Source of the DNA: Mesaphorura yosii
Lineage: Eukaryota; Arthropoda; Collembola; Poduromorpha; Tullbergiidae
Direction: 5' to 3'
NCBI GenBank assembly: GCA_009869945.1
Contig: WIXG01000024.1
Span: 248,001 to 312,000, forward strand
DNA: 64,000 nt
Shown here piece by piece: positions 1-13,200 of this stretch; the first letter of the stretch is position 1, and each line of letters opens with the position of its first letter. The translations under genes were made by a program, and so were the position numbers. The notes below the pieces were generated by a model. That model did no database searches, was not told the DNA's origin, and saw only the letters and a program-made list of their open reading frames with translations.

Positions 1-275
1 CGACTCAAATCGCCAAACCCATTCAAGTGAAAGCTTTTGGACGTGAATTCATTGTCCTTCCCGTCACCGTAAAACTTGTCATTGTTGCGACAGACGCTCG
101 TGCCAGATGTGCGCCCATTCAATCTTTGCCATTTGCACGGCGCCCATGTTTCCGCTTCGTTTGTACCAAAATTTCTGGAAGGGCTCTGGAGTCTAAGTTG
201 TTCCGACACTGTGTCTAAGCATAAATATTTATACTCAATCAAGTGGTGTCGCACGAGGCGAGATGAGCAGACCGT
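1..275. other. Open reading region at left edge, strand unresolved
   Basis: The - strand is open for about 90 codons and reads through the window edge; it includes CRNNDKFYGDGKDNEF. The + strand is open over the same stretch in the antisense phase (IQVKAFGREFIVLPVTVKLV). Codons are C/T-ended in both readings, which happens when a real coding frame is read backwards. A possible - strand acceptor (TTTATGCTTAG) lies near 214. I do not recognise the protein. It may be an exon of a gene that continues left of the window. Confidence 0.2.
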
Positions 276-549
276 TCAGTATTATCGTGTCATCAAAATC
301 AATTCATTATGCGGAATCCCCGGGAAATGAAGCTTGCCAAATATACGTGCCAAACTGAATTATATACACTCATAATTTACTAACCAAAGAGCGAATATTA
401 TATTATAACCTTATAAGGTGGGTTTTCATGTAGTATATTAGAGTGTTCATGATAAGCTGAATCACATTACATTATTTTGGTCCATAATTGAATGCATGGA
501 TTAATTCCATAATATAATTAACTTTGACAGTATTGGTCTTCGCCTGATA

Positions 550-641
550 ATGCATCAGATTCCAACGGAGCTGACACTTGACGTGATGCTGCGATCGCTG
601 CTTGGCTGGGATGGACTCCCGTGCGAAAAAATGTTTCCAGT
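550..641 (+). CDS. Candidate exon, unknown protein
   Basis: ATG at 550 opens a frame of 30 codons (MHQIPTELTLDVMLRSLLGW then DGLPCEKMFP) that runs into a strong donor, CCAGT|gtaagtat. It could be a first coding exon or an internal one (acceptor TGCATCAG at 558). It leaves in phase 2. It cannot splice directly to KChIP exon 1 or 2 without a stop. A 22-nt segment at 2130-2151 (acceptor CAATTTCAG, donor CAG|gtgaag) fits its phase and adds VFYSKYVQ. I do not recognise the protein. Confidence 0.3.
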
Positions 642-2129
642 GTAAGTATAAAAGTATTCTACATGCCTTACATCAACATAGACTAATCTCTCGAGGTATC
701 CAATTAGATCGAGAAAACTCCTGGTGCATTAGTTCGCGCTGGTAAAAATTTGCAAATATGATACAACACGCGTTGCATTGATTCTCATGATTCGTGAACA
801 CACAATAGACTACAGCGAGAGATGGCATTCTTTCTTTCACATTATTGTCCATTAGAAATATCCATTGATAATTGGATCTGTTCTTGTTCAGGTGTCATCT
901 GAATTCATCGTCTTTGGTTTACCGGTTTTCTGAAGATACACACAAAAATACATTGAGCAGCTCACCAACCCCACTTACATCCTGAGGAAATTGAAAAGAA
1001 AACAAAATTTGATGACCTATTGACAGCACACTTGAATAAAATTATTCCGTTATAGTATACTCTTATTTTAATCACGGTTATGTTATTTTAATGCACGTGC
1101 TTTGGGTCCTTGGGACAGCAATTCATAACTTTCTCAGTTCAAATCAAAACAAGAAAATGTAATTTTGTCCGCGTACCGGAAATATCTTGATTTCGTTAGT
1201 TGCGGTTAGCGTACTGAACATGTGCGAATGTACTCGATATTCTCAAGCATGTGTTAGCATTCAATTTGGAACCAACTCCTGCATTTCCGATTTATTATTT
1301 GTAGGCGGTATAATGATAACTCGATGAAGTGGCCCGTCGCTCGCAAAATAGCGACCAGAGAGATTCCAGTGCAACGAATTCAAGAATGACAGTGAATGAC
1401 ATACACCAACACGAAAGGCACACTATGCAAGCGAAGTATAACGTCCAAGGTCACAACATTTTCGACAGTTCTTGTAGCGTATAATAAATCTGTCGTAATT
1501 TGGAGCGCATAATTTGTTGAAAGCGATTTCACTCCATTCTGATATTTGTGTGAAAGTAGAAATATATCAGAGCATAGTATCAATTTATTATGCGGCAGGA
1601 TTGGCTTCGTAACTGAGCCGTATTACAACAATGCGTTGTGCTTATTGACAGGCAGATTTGTTTGCAGTTTGCATGTTGAGACAGACATGTACTTAAACCC
1701 TTGGAAAGCTACTCATCTTCACTGGAGATTCTCCAGCCCCAAGATGGAGTGTTTCGTGAACTTGTATTAAGATGGATGCGCATATCACATTGTTAATGCA
1801 TATATTTAATGGAGCTTTCAGAGAAAGTTTTCAATGCTATTCGCTTTCACAAGTGGTTCACTCACAAATGATATTCCCTAGCTTTTTTCAACGGAACCAA
1901 ACACTTATCCTCAAAGTACTACTTAGGTTGATACTTTCAGTGCACCAATTTATCCTGTTTACATTTACATAAGTTTGAATTTCAGGTTAACGAACGAGCA
2001 ACAACTCGGTACATTATTATTTGTGGTCGAAGGAGCAAAAATGCAATATGGAGAGCTATTGTGAAGCTTTTAGATTCAGTCGACTTGCTTTCCATGATTT
2101 CTCAAAAGGAAGAATTTATTCAATTTCAG
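642..2129. other. Non-coding, nothing recognised
   Basis: AT-rich sequence with only short chance frames. If 550-641 is a real exon this is its following intron. Confidence 0.5.
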
Positions 2130-2566
2130 GTTCTACTCCAAGTACGTACAGGTGAAGGTATTGACCAATTTCATGAACAGGCACATGTTCTTGTATACTT
2201 CCAAAAAAAACTGAATATTTTATGAAATTTGATTCCCGTTGTATTTTGGATGTAGCATTTCATCAATTTGAACTTAACATTATCTGAACTCAGGCTACAT
2301 CTGAATTTAAGTGACTTCAAGCCGGCTCACGGACTCAGCGCTAATGCATGTAATGGATTCCTTCCTTATGATATTATACCATTTTCCATTTACCTATTAG
2401 TTTGCTTCTTGGTTTCCAACCTCTTCAACTTAACAAAGCAGCCCGCGCATATGTAACGCGACACGTCAACATTGACAATCGTTGGGCCAGGAAAGCTAAA
2501 GCGTGGAGAATGACAAGATTTATTTCAACCATTCGGAATATTTCAAGTTACCTGCAGATATGTACC
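2130..2566 (+). CDS. Two candidate microexons (2130-2151 and 2548-2566)
   Basis: 2130-2151 (22 nt) is bounded by TTTCAG and CAG|gtgaag and reads FYSKYVQ after completing a Val codon from 550-641. 2548-2566 (19 nt) is bounded by ATTTCAAG and TACC|gtaagt and reads LPADMY, leaving in phase 1. That phase fits both KChIP exon 1 (making Arg) and the segment at 3294-3376 (making Pro). Such small exons are unusual, and the phase fit has a one-in-three chance at each join. Confidence 0.18.
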
Positions 2567-3293
2567 GTAAGTTTCTCATTTCGGCTAGAAACCTATGCTC
2601 TGCTCTGGTACGAGAAGTAATTTGCAATAAATTGTTCCTATTCTCTTCGACAGCAACTGAACTGCATGAACCCAAGCCAATTTGGCAGCCAAATTTACTG
2701 AAGGTGCAAATGTACGGTAAAGTCTAATGCCTACATGAAATATGACCAGGGCCCGTGTAAATCTTGGAAAAGCGTACATTTAAATCCGGGTCGCTTCAAT
2801 CCGGTTTTGTAAACCAAGTTCATAAACCCGTCGAGAAAACTGTTCCCGAGGTGACGAATAAAGAAAGAGTCATTTGCAGTTAAATTTCCATACCGTCTCC
2901 GAAGACCAGTTTGAATACATTTAGACGCTTTTGTGCGCCGTTGTTTATAACATTGCTAGTCTCCTGACGTGTGTGGAGTTCATTCATAATCAGCGAGCAA
3001 CTGGGTCACTAAAAGCTGAGAGAGATAAGACTGACTGAGACCAGATTCATGTAAGCTCATTCCAATCTAATCGCAAACGCGCTGGGAATTGGTCGCTCGC
3101 TCGCTTCTGCCGCGTGCGTATGAAATTAACTTGCCGCATGGTTAGCTGCTTTTGCGAATGCTCCTTGAAGTCATGTGCACTCCTCGAAACCCTTTCGGCC
3201 TGCAGTGTTCGACACAGAAGGAATTTGACAATGAAAACTGGAAATTGCGGAAAGTGACTCTTGAAGGCATTTCTCATTTACTTTGTCCTGAAG

Positions 3294-3376
3294 CAGTCAC
3301 TGCACTGGTGCAGCTGGAGGAGATGTGTGGCCAGCTGGCTTTCAGCGTAGCACTGGGGAGACCAGAAGCAGTGAAA
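3294..3376 (+). CDS. Candidate exon, unknown protein
   Basis: A GC-richer 83-nt segment bounded by CTTTGTCCTGAAG and AAA|gtgagt. Its phase-1 reading gives VTALVQLEEMCGQLAFSVAL then GRPEAVK, with coding-like composition against an AT-rich surround. The frame is also open upstream to 3152. I do not recognise it. Confidence 0.25.
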
Positions 3377-6300
3377 GTGAGTCGTTGCAATCATATGAAA
3401 AAGTAATTTCATCCTCTCCGAGCATGCACAATGTATTTTCAACTTTGAGCTAAGCACAATGTGCGTGAGGCACAAAAGAGAAAGTGAACAATCTGAGCGG
3501 GCTCAGTAGCCACGCTGCTAGTCGTTTGTTGTACTTGTACCGTCGCTGAACTAACGCAAATGTGCTTGCTGGCGGGACTGTGAAAGAAAGCAGAGAATGT
3601 CCTTCCCTTGTGCTCTTATTTATTCTTTTCCTGCACATTGAGAAACTGTCCACATTGTCAGTCGTCTTTGCCTCACTGCGATGGTCTAACGTGCCCAATT
3701 CCTTTGCATAGCCAGTGAATCAAGGAATTCATCCGACACATGACAAATTGAAGTTCTAACTACCCGAGTCTCACTTGAACCAACAAATCCACACGTGTCT
3801 TCCCCGTGTGTAGCAATCGCAACAGCGGTGAGAAAGTAACGGTCTAGGAAAATCACACCAATACTTGACAATGCGGAAAACATGAAACCAAAACGGATTC
3901 CGGTGTAATTACAAGCAAATTACGCAAAGTGCATTTTCTGTCAATGTTGTGCCACTCGTCCTTTGCAAGGTAAGTTAACCGTGCACAAAGTAATTACCGC
4001 ATTTCTCATGCATGAACTGCCCAGCCATTTCTCCATAATGTATTTCCATAATTGGCTTGTGACTTTCTTGTACTACAAACTATGACTCTGGTTAATACGC
4101 CTAATATATCGCACTGGATGGAGAAACTCGTTCCGTGTCTACATGCGAAGTATGTTCGTCGAAGTTTCGCATGCATAATGGGTTTTAGCATTCACCGAAT
4201 GCAAATGCAGACGCGTTACAGCGACTGTGTACATTTTTGTGCGAAGGTTCCCTCAATAAATTATAAAACTTTCTCTTTTTACTGTTTCTGATTTCCCATT
4301 CTTATTTTGCCGTCATATGATGTCAGATTTACTATTTCGACTAGGCACCACCACTCGGTCGCTGGTTTCAGCGTTGTCGTACTTCTACATTATTTATGGC
4401 TCTCAACATAGCAATCAGCACAGAACCGGGTCGGCTCTAATTTTATCTTTAATCCTAGTCCACGAATGAGAAATTGCGCTACGGCTGGAGATGTATAATT
4501 CCGTTCCGACTCGCACGTCCTGTTCATTAATTACGAGCGCGCCTTCCTTCCTTCACATCAAACTGCTTCTCATTTTCACCACGACGCAGAAGAATAGGGG
4601 CAAAGAAAATTAAGTCTGGCAAGAAAAATTAAAGCGCTGCGTCCCTTAAGATAACATCACACTTAGTTTTCTAAGCGCCAGTTGTAAGGGCGGAGGAGCT
4701 CGAGTGCAATACGGCGAAAGATCCCTGAGAGCAGTTCCTTTTCTGTTGTAGAATTGTTCTCGTCCGTGATTGCTTTGTTTTCGCTTCAAGTATAATAAAG
4801 TACGCGCTGAGCCTACACGCGGCTAGTAATTGCATTTTATTCCATGGAAAGATTAAAGAGAACACATTATACGAAAGATCCGTGTAAAATACAACAGCGA
4901 AGTGCAGTGCGGGCGTGGGACCGGGACGTGCAAAACGCCAGAGAAGCCAGGAACGTGAAGAAAGAGCGAGGAAATGATAAGAGAAATACATAGTAATAAG
5001 TTTTTCACGCCGTCCTACAAATGCACTTTCACACTGAAACCCATTTATATTAAATGACATGAAGAGTCCTCGCTGTATTATTGCCCTGAGCTATGCATCA
5101 TTCATTTTTCCACTTACCGTGCATGATTTCCAACACTTTGGCAGATCGTGCAAATTAAGTTGATACAGTCTTAATAAGAATAATAACAATAATCCACAAA
5201 AATGCACGCTCAGTATCAGGTAAGAGCCTAGTCTCTCTCCAGACCGTTACATTCTTTACTACGTTTTGTAGAGTATACCAGCTCAGCACTTTATAAGTGG
5301 CAATTGCGAATGCTCACAATAATTTGATGGCACAGCTCACGCTCTTAACAGTCTGTTGCAAGCATCCTTGTAAATATTGCTGACATCAGCTCTTTTCACA
5401 GTTCATCTATCGTCCGGTCATCCAAATTCGCTGCTATTTTATACAGGACTTGTTTGATTCATCAGAACCGGTGACAGCGTTATTCTCTCACTTTTTCAAT
5501 TACTGGCGAAACTTGCCGACCGCGCTAAATTCTTGCATACTTTCTCGTTCGAATAGAAGGGGAAATTTGAAAGTACGAATTAAAAGGCGAGTCTTGTAAA
5601 TTTCAACACTTTCTCTTGACGTTAATCTCCCATCCCAACTTTGGAACCTGACTCGAACTCTGACTCGATGTGGGCGTGCATTTGTTGCAAATAGCCGCCG
5701 AACGCATTTAGAGTACTCGCTTAGTTGTATACCATCTTGCTTTCAAGTATTACAATTACAAATTATAAACCCTTAATTAATATTGTCCAGGTTCCGTCTC
5801 AGAGCAAAGGTCCCCTTCTTAAGATCAAACAAAAGTTGAACGAACTCGCATTGCATTTTAGACATCCAACACCCACATTTTTTCGGATAACAGCATAAAG
5901 TTTCAATTTGCGATGCGCTGAGCAGTGTCCAGAGTCGCCGTACTTTGAAGTGCCATGAAGTTTTATTGAATTTGGGGAATGTGTAGCTACAATAAAATCT
6001 TTATTTTATGATAATGACAATGAAACAATAAACACAAATCCCTGAACGACACTGATGTACCGACAAACTGCGAAATATGTTGTAGCCCGAATGGCGCGGG
6101 AGTAAAGGAGAAATCTCAGCATGAGCATCCTCAAGACTCAATGCATTTCTTTGTTTCCAAAGAAGTATTTTCCTTTATTCGCTCTGGGAGCTTGATGTTA
6201 CACGAGGCGACTTTCCGGACAGCATTTTCCAAGACTGAAGAAGTTCATGCAGCGTGCCATAGTTGTTCCTTGAGCAAATGTTACGTTCGGACCATTTTGG

Positions 6301-8555
6301 CAGTACTAAGCGGAAAATGGTCAGGAAGGGGAGGAGGAGCGAGCATTTAGTGAAAAATGATTTCTGCACTGAGACCTTAATGGACAAAGCAGATCCGCAA
6401 TCCTTTGATTCCCTTCCGTGGAACACATTTTCGTACTTTGGTCGCTGCTTAAATTTCATTTGATGTGCTGAGATTCAGAAATATTTGCCCACTTAGAAGT
6501 ATGAGAATGTTGTCTAGAATTCATGATCTCGACAATAAGAATTGCGTTTCATTTTGTGTTTCGTCAATTTAAGGTTTGCATCTCGATCTCTGGAGACTTC
6601 GCAATTTTGTTCTGAAAGAATTCAGAAAGAAATTAGATGAAATAAAAAGCAGACTAAGGAATGGAATTCGGAAAGTCGGACGAATGTCTTACAACGACTG
6701 TGTCTAGTTTGTGCCTGAACAGATAAAGGAAAATAATAAAGAAAGGATCAAGCGGGATAAAGTGGACGCAATAGCTGGCTCACCTTCTGAACTTGCTGCA
6801 CGGGTTCAAATAACGGGCAACGATTGCATTGAAATGTATAACAATCTTATTTATTCATAAAGTGCTCTCCGTCTAGCACACTTTGCACGCTCGTCTCAAT
6901 TCAGAGCTCAGCGTCTTCCTAGTTGCCAACGGAATAAAAGATGCATGGACTGAAGAAGGAAGATGAGAAGAAGACTTCATTCTCGTAATAATGGCCGGAT
7001 CAAGGTCATAAACATTGCACGAAGTATGGAGCGAGTGCGAAGGAGGTGAAAAGTTCATCTCCATGTGTTTTTATAGCCATTATACTTTTCTTCAGACTGC
7101 GAAGAAAATATGAAAAGATTTACTACCGCAAATATTAAGGAGAAGGGATCCAGAGGAATGCCGCTATTGTTCACAGATTTCTTTTTCTTCTCAACTCAAG
7201 ACTCTAATGATGCTCATGACAATATTAAGCCGGGTTCAGTGTGCGGTGAAAGAGGGAGGAAAATGTCTTATTTATTCCAAGTACGGCAATTTCGGATTCC
7301 CGACTCTTAGACGAATGAGCTCGCCACGCATCCACTTCTGAAGCTCTGGCTCTGTCACAACCACGTCAGTCCCATTGGCGAAGTTGGAATGTAGCGCTGA
7401 TGAACCTGAATTGCAGTTGGATGAGATGGTAACCGCTAATCTCGCTGACATCTGAAATGCCTTTTTGTTGATTAATGAAAGCACGAAACAATTCCCCACG
7501 ACGAATTAGTTGGCAAACTCTAGACAATAGAATTGTTCGTAGTAGAACTAAATGATGTGTCCAAAACGGTTTAATAAAACCACAGATGAGCGAGCGTATG
7601 TCCATATTATGAATAAGAATGAAAATAATAATCACTCCAATAACGTATTCATATTCTGTGTGCATGCCGCCTAACGTTACGATGTACGATCCTTTCATTG
7701 TTTTCAGTATTTGGTCGCACGCCAATTTTGCTGATAAAAAGTTTCTGCTTTGAAGAGATTGTGAAGCTCTATGTCACCTCGAAACTGGTTGTTAGCAGCA
7801 TACTCGCATGAACGGAGCCAGTCCGACATGCTCCGCTATTGTGCCTTGATAAATCACTTGATTTGCAAATAATGTTGATTTAAATTGAATTGCAATGAGG
7901 CCATCCAGAGAAATCTGAAAAGGGAGTGGTGCATAGCAATTGACTTCACAACCAAACGCCATATTTTCAAAGTGTGTCTTTTGTTCCTTCGATATCGACG
8001 AAATGAGATAGAAATATTGAGATTACTCTCCGGCACAACCATCATTGGTGTTCTCAATGAGGAACTTCAACTTGAAGAAGTACAGACCAAATATTAAATG
8101 CGAAATTCACGGAATGCTGCCTCCCTTTCAGTCTGAGGTTTGGAGTAACAACAAAGAGGAGGACGGATGACGTTGAGAAATTGTGATGTGTGATGCCGCA
8201 GTTGATGGATACGTCGGCCAAGACGTCAAAACAAAGCCTGTTTGATCAAGAAAAAGCCTTAGCGAAATAAATAGCAGTCTGGAAGGCACGCACCGAAGAA
8301 TTTCATTACATTAAACGAAAATTTCAAACGACTTTACTTCTCCACCGTGCACTTGAGCGTATGGTAGACAGAAGCATAATTCGGTTTAGTTATCAGAATG
8401 GAATGGAAAAGACAGCGAGTTTGACATGAACAGATTTTACGTCCACAGGATACTGTTTTTGTTGTATCGCATTTTGATGGTCGTCAATGCCTGACTCAGG
8501 ATACCGTATTCACTTCACGAGTCAGTCTGAGTTGAATGCTTTCTCCTTCCGTTTC

Positions 8556-8581
8556 TGTGCAGAGAAAGATTTCTCTGCACA
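8556..8581. repeat. Perfect inverted repeat, 12-bp arms, 2-bp centre
   Basis: TGTGCAGAGAAA and its exact reverse complement TTTCTCTGCACA are separated by GA. Bases outside the arms do not pair. It could be a dimeric protein-binding site or a cruciform; function unknown. Confidence 0.85.
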
Positions 8582-8909
8582 ATTGGCTAGGCAAAAGTTG
8601 AGTACACGTGCGGTGAAGGAGGCTTGACTCGGTCTGTTCTCGGTCATGTCAAAACTCAGACAAAGACGTTTGCTGCTGCTTCATTCATTCATCTGTGCAT
8701 CATTGTACGACATGTGTTTCTGGATGGTTTGTTTCTCAGCCATCCAATCATCAGAAATTCATTCGACCATTCAAACTATGGAGTATAATAGTCGAATTGA
8801 ATTGACTGAATTCATAAAAATGATGACATTTGTCCAAGAGCAGGGGGAGCCAAGGCCAAATTGGTTTGTGCGAAACAAGAGGACTGCGATAATCTGCACA
8901 TTGCGAGTA

Positions 8910-8927
8910 ATTCCAGTTAACTGGAAT
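8910..8927. repeat. Perfect 18-bp palindrome
   Basis: ATTCCAGTTAACTGGAAT equals its own reverse complement. It lies 330 bp from another perfect inverted repeat. Candidate dimer-binding site; function unknown. Confidence 0.85.
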
Positions 8928-10136
8928 GACGAAATACGAACTGTGAGGACGACCCGACGGAATGAAGCATGAATGACTCGGAAAAGCAGAACGCGTAGCG
9001 GAGGCAAAGGCACAAGTGCTCGGATTCCATTTGGATTTTTCCTTGCAAAATATTTTCGTTTTCTGCTTCATTCCGTATTAGTACGCGTCATGTGTTCAGA
9101 ATAAAAATTGTGCCACGTACTGCTTTTCCCTGTTGCTCACTGTAGCAGAGTCACTTGAGAAATGCTAAATTCAAACGTACAACACGTATGCGCTGGGCCT
9201 AAAAAGGTTCGAGTGCAAAATGAATGCGCTCAGAAATTCACAACTTAACGGTTTCTCACGTACACTTTATGTGAGAGAAAATAAAAAGAAACCATTTCCG
9301 AAAATCATGCACTCATTCACCGTATCGCTTACTTATTTACTGCTCGCTTCAGAGCACTTTTTGAAATCCGTGGTGCAACAATTTCGAACAAAAGCGAAAT
9401 ACTTCTTTCATTGAAGACACGGCGTTGGTACAGTTGGCTTGGAAAATGAACGCTCAGTCTTGAATACGAAAATTCACACTTTGTCGACTGAATAGAAGTG
9501 ACTAACTTCACTTACTCTCACTTTTATGAGTTTTATTTCTCAATTTTATGTTTTGGCTCTTACATAGCATAAAGTCTCTGGCTTTCTCATATGAGCCCTG
9601 ATATTTCTGCTTAGCAACGTTTCAGGAGTTTCGTGCGAAGATTCAATTTCGCATTTTCGCAGCTGAAATTTATATGAGCAATAAAATCTGGAAATTCATT
9701 TGTCTGCATACCCCATAACGATAACAGCGTGTTGACTGTGTTTCTCATCCCGCTGTTACTCCGAAAAGTTTGGACATGATCTTGACAAAGTTTGTATGTG
9801 CGTTTTCTTTTGTCCTTGAGACGGTTAAACTCGACGAAGACTTTGTCGAGGAAGACTGGATGTCACTTTTCAAGTTGTTTCCTTCCAGAAATAAATACCG
9901 CAACTTAGGTTTCCCTTCACTTTGGGTTTCTTCAAGCTCTCCCCTCCGTGTACGGTACTAATAACACCGACGTTGAGCATGAAGTGCATTGGAAATTCAG
10001 ACTGCGTTGCTAATTTATAAGCAGGATCCCTGAAAGCAGAAATTCGAGTGACATTTACGCGTTAAATTTCCCATGATAAAAGTGTTTTCATAGCCTCGCA
10101 TTGTCAAGGCCATTTAAGGCATTTCTTATTTCGCAG

Positions 10137-10289
10137 GTGTGATGTACAGCGTCGTGAGCCAATTGTATTCGAGACCACAAAAGACAAAGAGACCAGGAAA
10201 TAGATCAAGACGACAAGACCTCTCCTGCCCCTCGCGGTTCTACAGCTACATCCGTAGACGATTCAGCCATGATAAAGACGACTCGAGAG
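10137..10289 (+). CDS. KCNIP: KChIP exon 1 (variable N-terminus)
   Basis: A pyrimidine-rich tract ending TTTCGCAG is the acceptor and AGAG|gtaata the donor. The exon ends in phase 1, and its last G plus AG of the next exon makes Glu, giving DKDDSRE-DEADEITL. In the phase that fits, the exon reads from its second codon ATG (10142) for 49 residues rich in Arg, Ser and Tyr. The preceding GT could complete a codon from an upstream phase-1 exon. KChIP genes are known for alternative 5' exons spliced to one core, so this may be one of several. Confidence 0.8.
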
Positions 10290-13200
10290 GTAATAAAATT
10301 TACTCTTAAGATTTTTTCTTCGTTGACAGAGCCATTATACCTATATAGTGACGTTGGTGCACAGTGTTTTGAAAATAAATTCATTATCAAGAGGAAATGC
10401 TTGAAGAACTAAAAGCTTATGATATGACAAACGAGGTTGTGTCCATGAATCTTTACAAATCAATTCAATTCAAATAAGATCGAGGAGTGGAATGTTCAGC
10501 CTGTGTAGTCTAAGCGAGAAACGTGCGAACGAGTTTAGCTCCCGTTGTCCTTTGCAGATCGTCATTCAAGCTTAAAACTCAGCTCTATATGAACATGAAG
10601 TGGAGCATTCCTAAGACAAGACGGGATTAGCAACTCATGACTACACCGAAGCATGACACAAGCAAATACGTCTTCTGCAAACATCGTTTTCATTATTAAT
10701 GGAGAAAGGGAAGATTAAAAAGTCAGTCGAAATTGACATGATTAATTATATAATAGAACCAAATAATTAAGAAAGAAACAAATGCAATCTGATTCATAAA
10801 TCACCACTAAAAGTTGACTTTGAACTCAAGAACTGCAGATGATATGTTTCTACCAATTAGCAATTGACGTATGCAGAGAAGTTGGAGGTTAAGCTCCCAT
10901 CCACAATTTAGAAGACTAACAAGCAGTATATAATAGTCGGGTTTTTAATCCATGTAAAATTGACTCAATTTGTAAATTAAGGAAAGTCGGCAGAAATCAC
11001 ATCATGTCTGTCATAATTTTCCGGTCAGGGCATTTCATGCGTAGATAAATAAAAAATGAAGCTCTGAAAAGACATTGCTTCCTAACGACCAAATTTCAAG
11101 CTTGAGACGTGGAGAATAATGGAATAATGTAAGGCGAAGCGCATTCAGAGATTCTGGAGGAAGTCTGAACGACGGCGACGACTTTCATAGGGAGACATGT
11201 CGCTTGTAAATCTTGTTGCGCAAAACTTTGTATTTACTTTCTCCATGTAACATGACTTGCTACTTTACTTTGGAACATGTTTACTGCGATAAACCAGAGG
11301 AAAGGATAACAGCGACAGGCCAAGAATATAAAAATAGTACCGACAAGGAACATGGAGCATTGTATCATTTCTGCTCCATAAAGTACGGTTTCAACACAAA
11401 AGTAGATTGATGACTTCTCGCGTTGGACTTGAACCCATAAAATACATGAACGGCGAAACCCCGCTGGATACACTTCACCAAGTTCATTTAATGGGGGAAG
11501 GTGGAATCAGATTACAAAAGATTTTATCTTTAAATTTTCAATGCGACCGCCAGTTTTATGACATCTCAAAAGTTAACGACCAAACGGAAACTACGCTGAT
11601 TTAGAACAATGTAATGAGTTCTATTTCATGAGCTTGTGTAGAAGCCTATAACGTCGTGCTTTCACACAGGAAAGAAGGCAAAGCAATTACAACGATCCTA
11701 TTCTTTATTGTTTTGCAATTATAAGCTAATAGACGTAATCATGGCCTGTGGTATGCCCAAAATATTCGGAGTGCGGAGTCTTTTCTTTAATTACTGCAGT
11801 AAAACTGCAGAATCCGCATCCTCTTGATGTTGAAAGCCGATAGCAGCGCACAAAAGAGTATCTGCTTCACGTGGAAGACAATGATTCGAAGTTTAGCATT
11901 CGAGATTCCCAAGAACTTGAGCCTCAGCTTGACTCTGGCTTGTAAATATGCTGCAAGTTGCATGGTGGAGAAAACGGGAAGGAGAAGGGCTAGGAAAGTT
12001 TGGATTCTAACTCCACAGCTGGCGCCAAGATCGGTTCGTGGGCCAGTCACGACTGAAGTCGTGACGCCTAACGCATTCTTGTTAGGATCGTTTAGTAAGT
12101 TATCCAAATACTGGCAGAACAATGTAAATGAACTTGTTTCGAGTGGAAAAGCGTAGCATAACTAGGATTTTGGTGGGTGTGGTTACATTTGAAGCTTTTT
12201 TGAAATTTATTAAGAGGTACACACAAATATAAAGGCTCCGAATTAGGCGTACTAGATCAAGCACAAACTTGCGAACGACAACTATATTTCAATGTGTGTT
12301 TGTACACCATATTTCTAGATTCTGTCAGTTTAATACTGGTGAACAGTGAAAAGAAACAATTCTCGTTCCGGAAACCTGCGCATTCAGCAATAATATTATC
12401 AAACCAAAGTGAAATGAAACCTTGCAAATGTTGAAAATACTGACGACATTGTCACCAAATTGAGCAGATTTTCCAAATGTTTATTCACGTGAAGGAAGAT
12501 CAAACAAACAAACAAGCATAACGAGAACTTTTAAATTTAAATACGTTTACGTGTATTCTCATATTCTTTGTCGAATACAGCGTACAGCTTAACTACATAA
12601 AAGAGTGAAAGCAAGCTTGAAGATAACGAGGAACATGCTTCGGCAGCAGAATGGAATCATTCATGTTTCCACGAGCGCCTTGCCTCTTTAACTTCATTCA
12701 AACTTATCTTATCCGACCGCATCACATGTGCATTAAGTTACAACGCTGACAGTAAAAGAATGGTTCGGAGGAGATGTCATGGCAAGCGCGAAGTTTTCCT
12801 GAGATGAGCTACGCCATTAGAACAGAGAAAGTTTTCCTTTCATTCCTAGCTTAATGCCGTAACGTTCGTTCAGGCTGAGTGTCTCGCAATGATGTGTGAA
12901 AGCAAATTCTCAGATGAGAAAAATTGTAAAAGAGAACTGCCAATTTAAAACCAGGCATTAAGGGGAGAAACTGGGTTTCCTACTTGAACGGAGTCTCAAT
13001 GCCTTGCCTTAATCTCACCCTTCACACGTCAAGAACGAGCTAGCGAACGCAATAGCCCACTGTCATCTCAGACAAACAAAAATGGACTCACTTAATGGTA
13101 CCCTAGAACTCTTTGTGCTTTTGGGGCTCCACTATTTGAGTTAGCAAGTAGCAGGGGAGAGGCGAAGTGGGAGGATAGAGACCATAATTATAGTTTCATC

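Larger units (their letters stand above)
3377..10136. other. Upstream region of KChIP, no gene recognised
   Basis: Contains no frame that matches a family I know. Open frames of up to 129 residues (5060-4671 on the - strand, 7725-7366 on the - strand) are in the length range expected by chance. Notable structure: perfect inverted repeats at 8556-8581 and 8910-8927, and a short ATG segment with a good donor at 5202-5219 (MHAQYQ, CAG|gtaaga). Confidence 0.45.

Noticed and set aside
3900..3970. Segment before CAAG|gtaagt with a CQCC cysteine cluster in KChIP-compatible phase
   Set aside because: A stop lies just upstream, there is no ATG and no pyrimidine-rich acceptor, so no exon can be drawn.
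7885..8097. + strand frame ending RLLSGTTIIGVLNEELQLEE
   Set aside because: Reads like protein and could be a last exon, but it has no ATG, only a weak acceptor and no recognised family.
11787..12156. Frames of about 110 residues open on both strands
   Set aside because: Both are in the chance length range and neither shows a domain; only the inverted repeat inside was kept.
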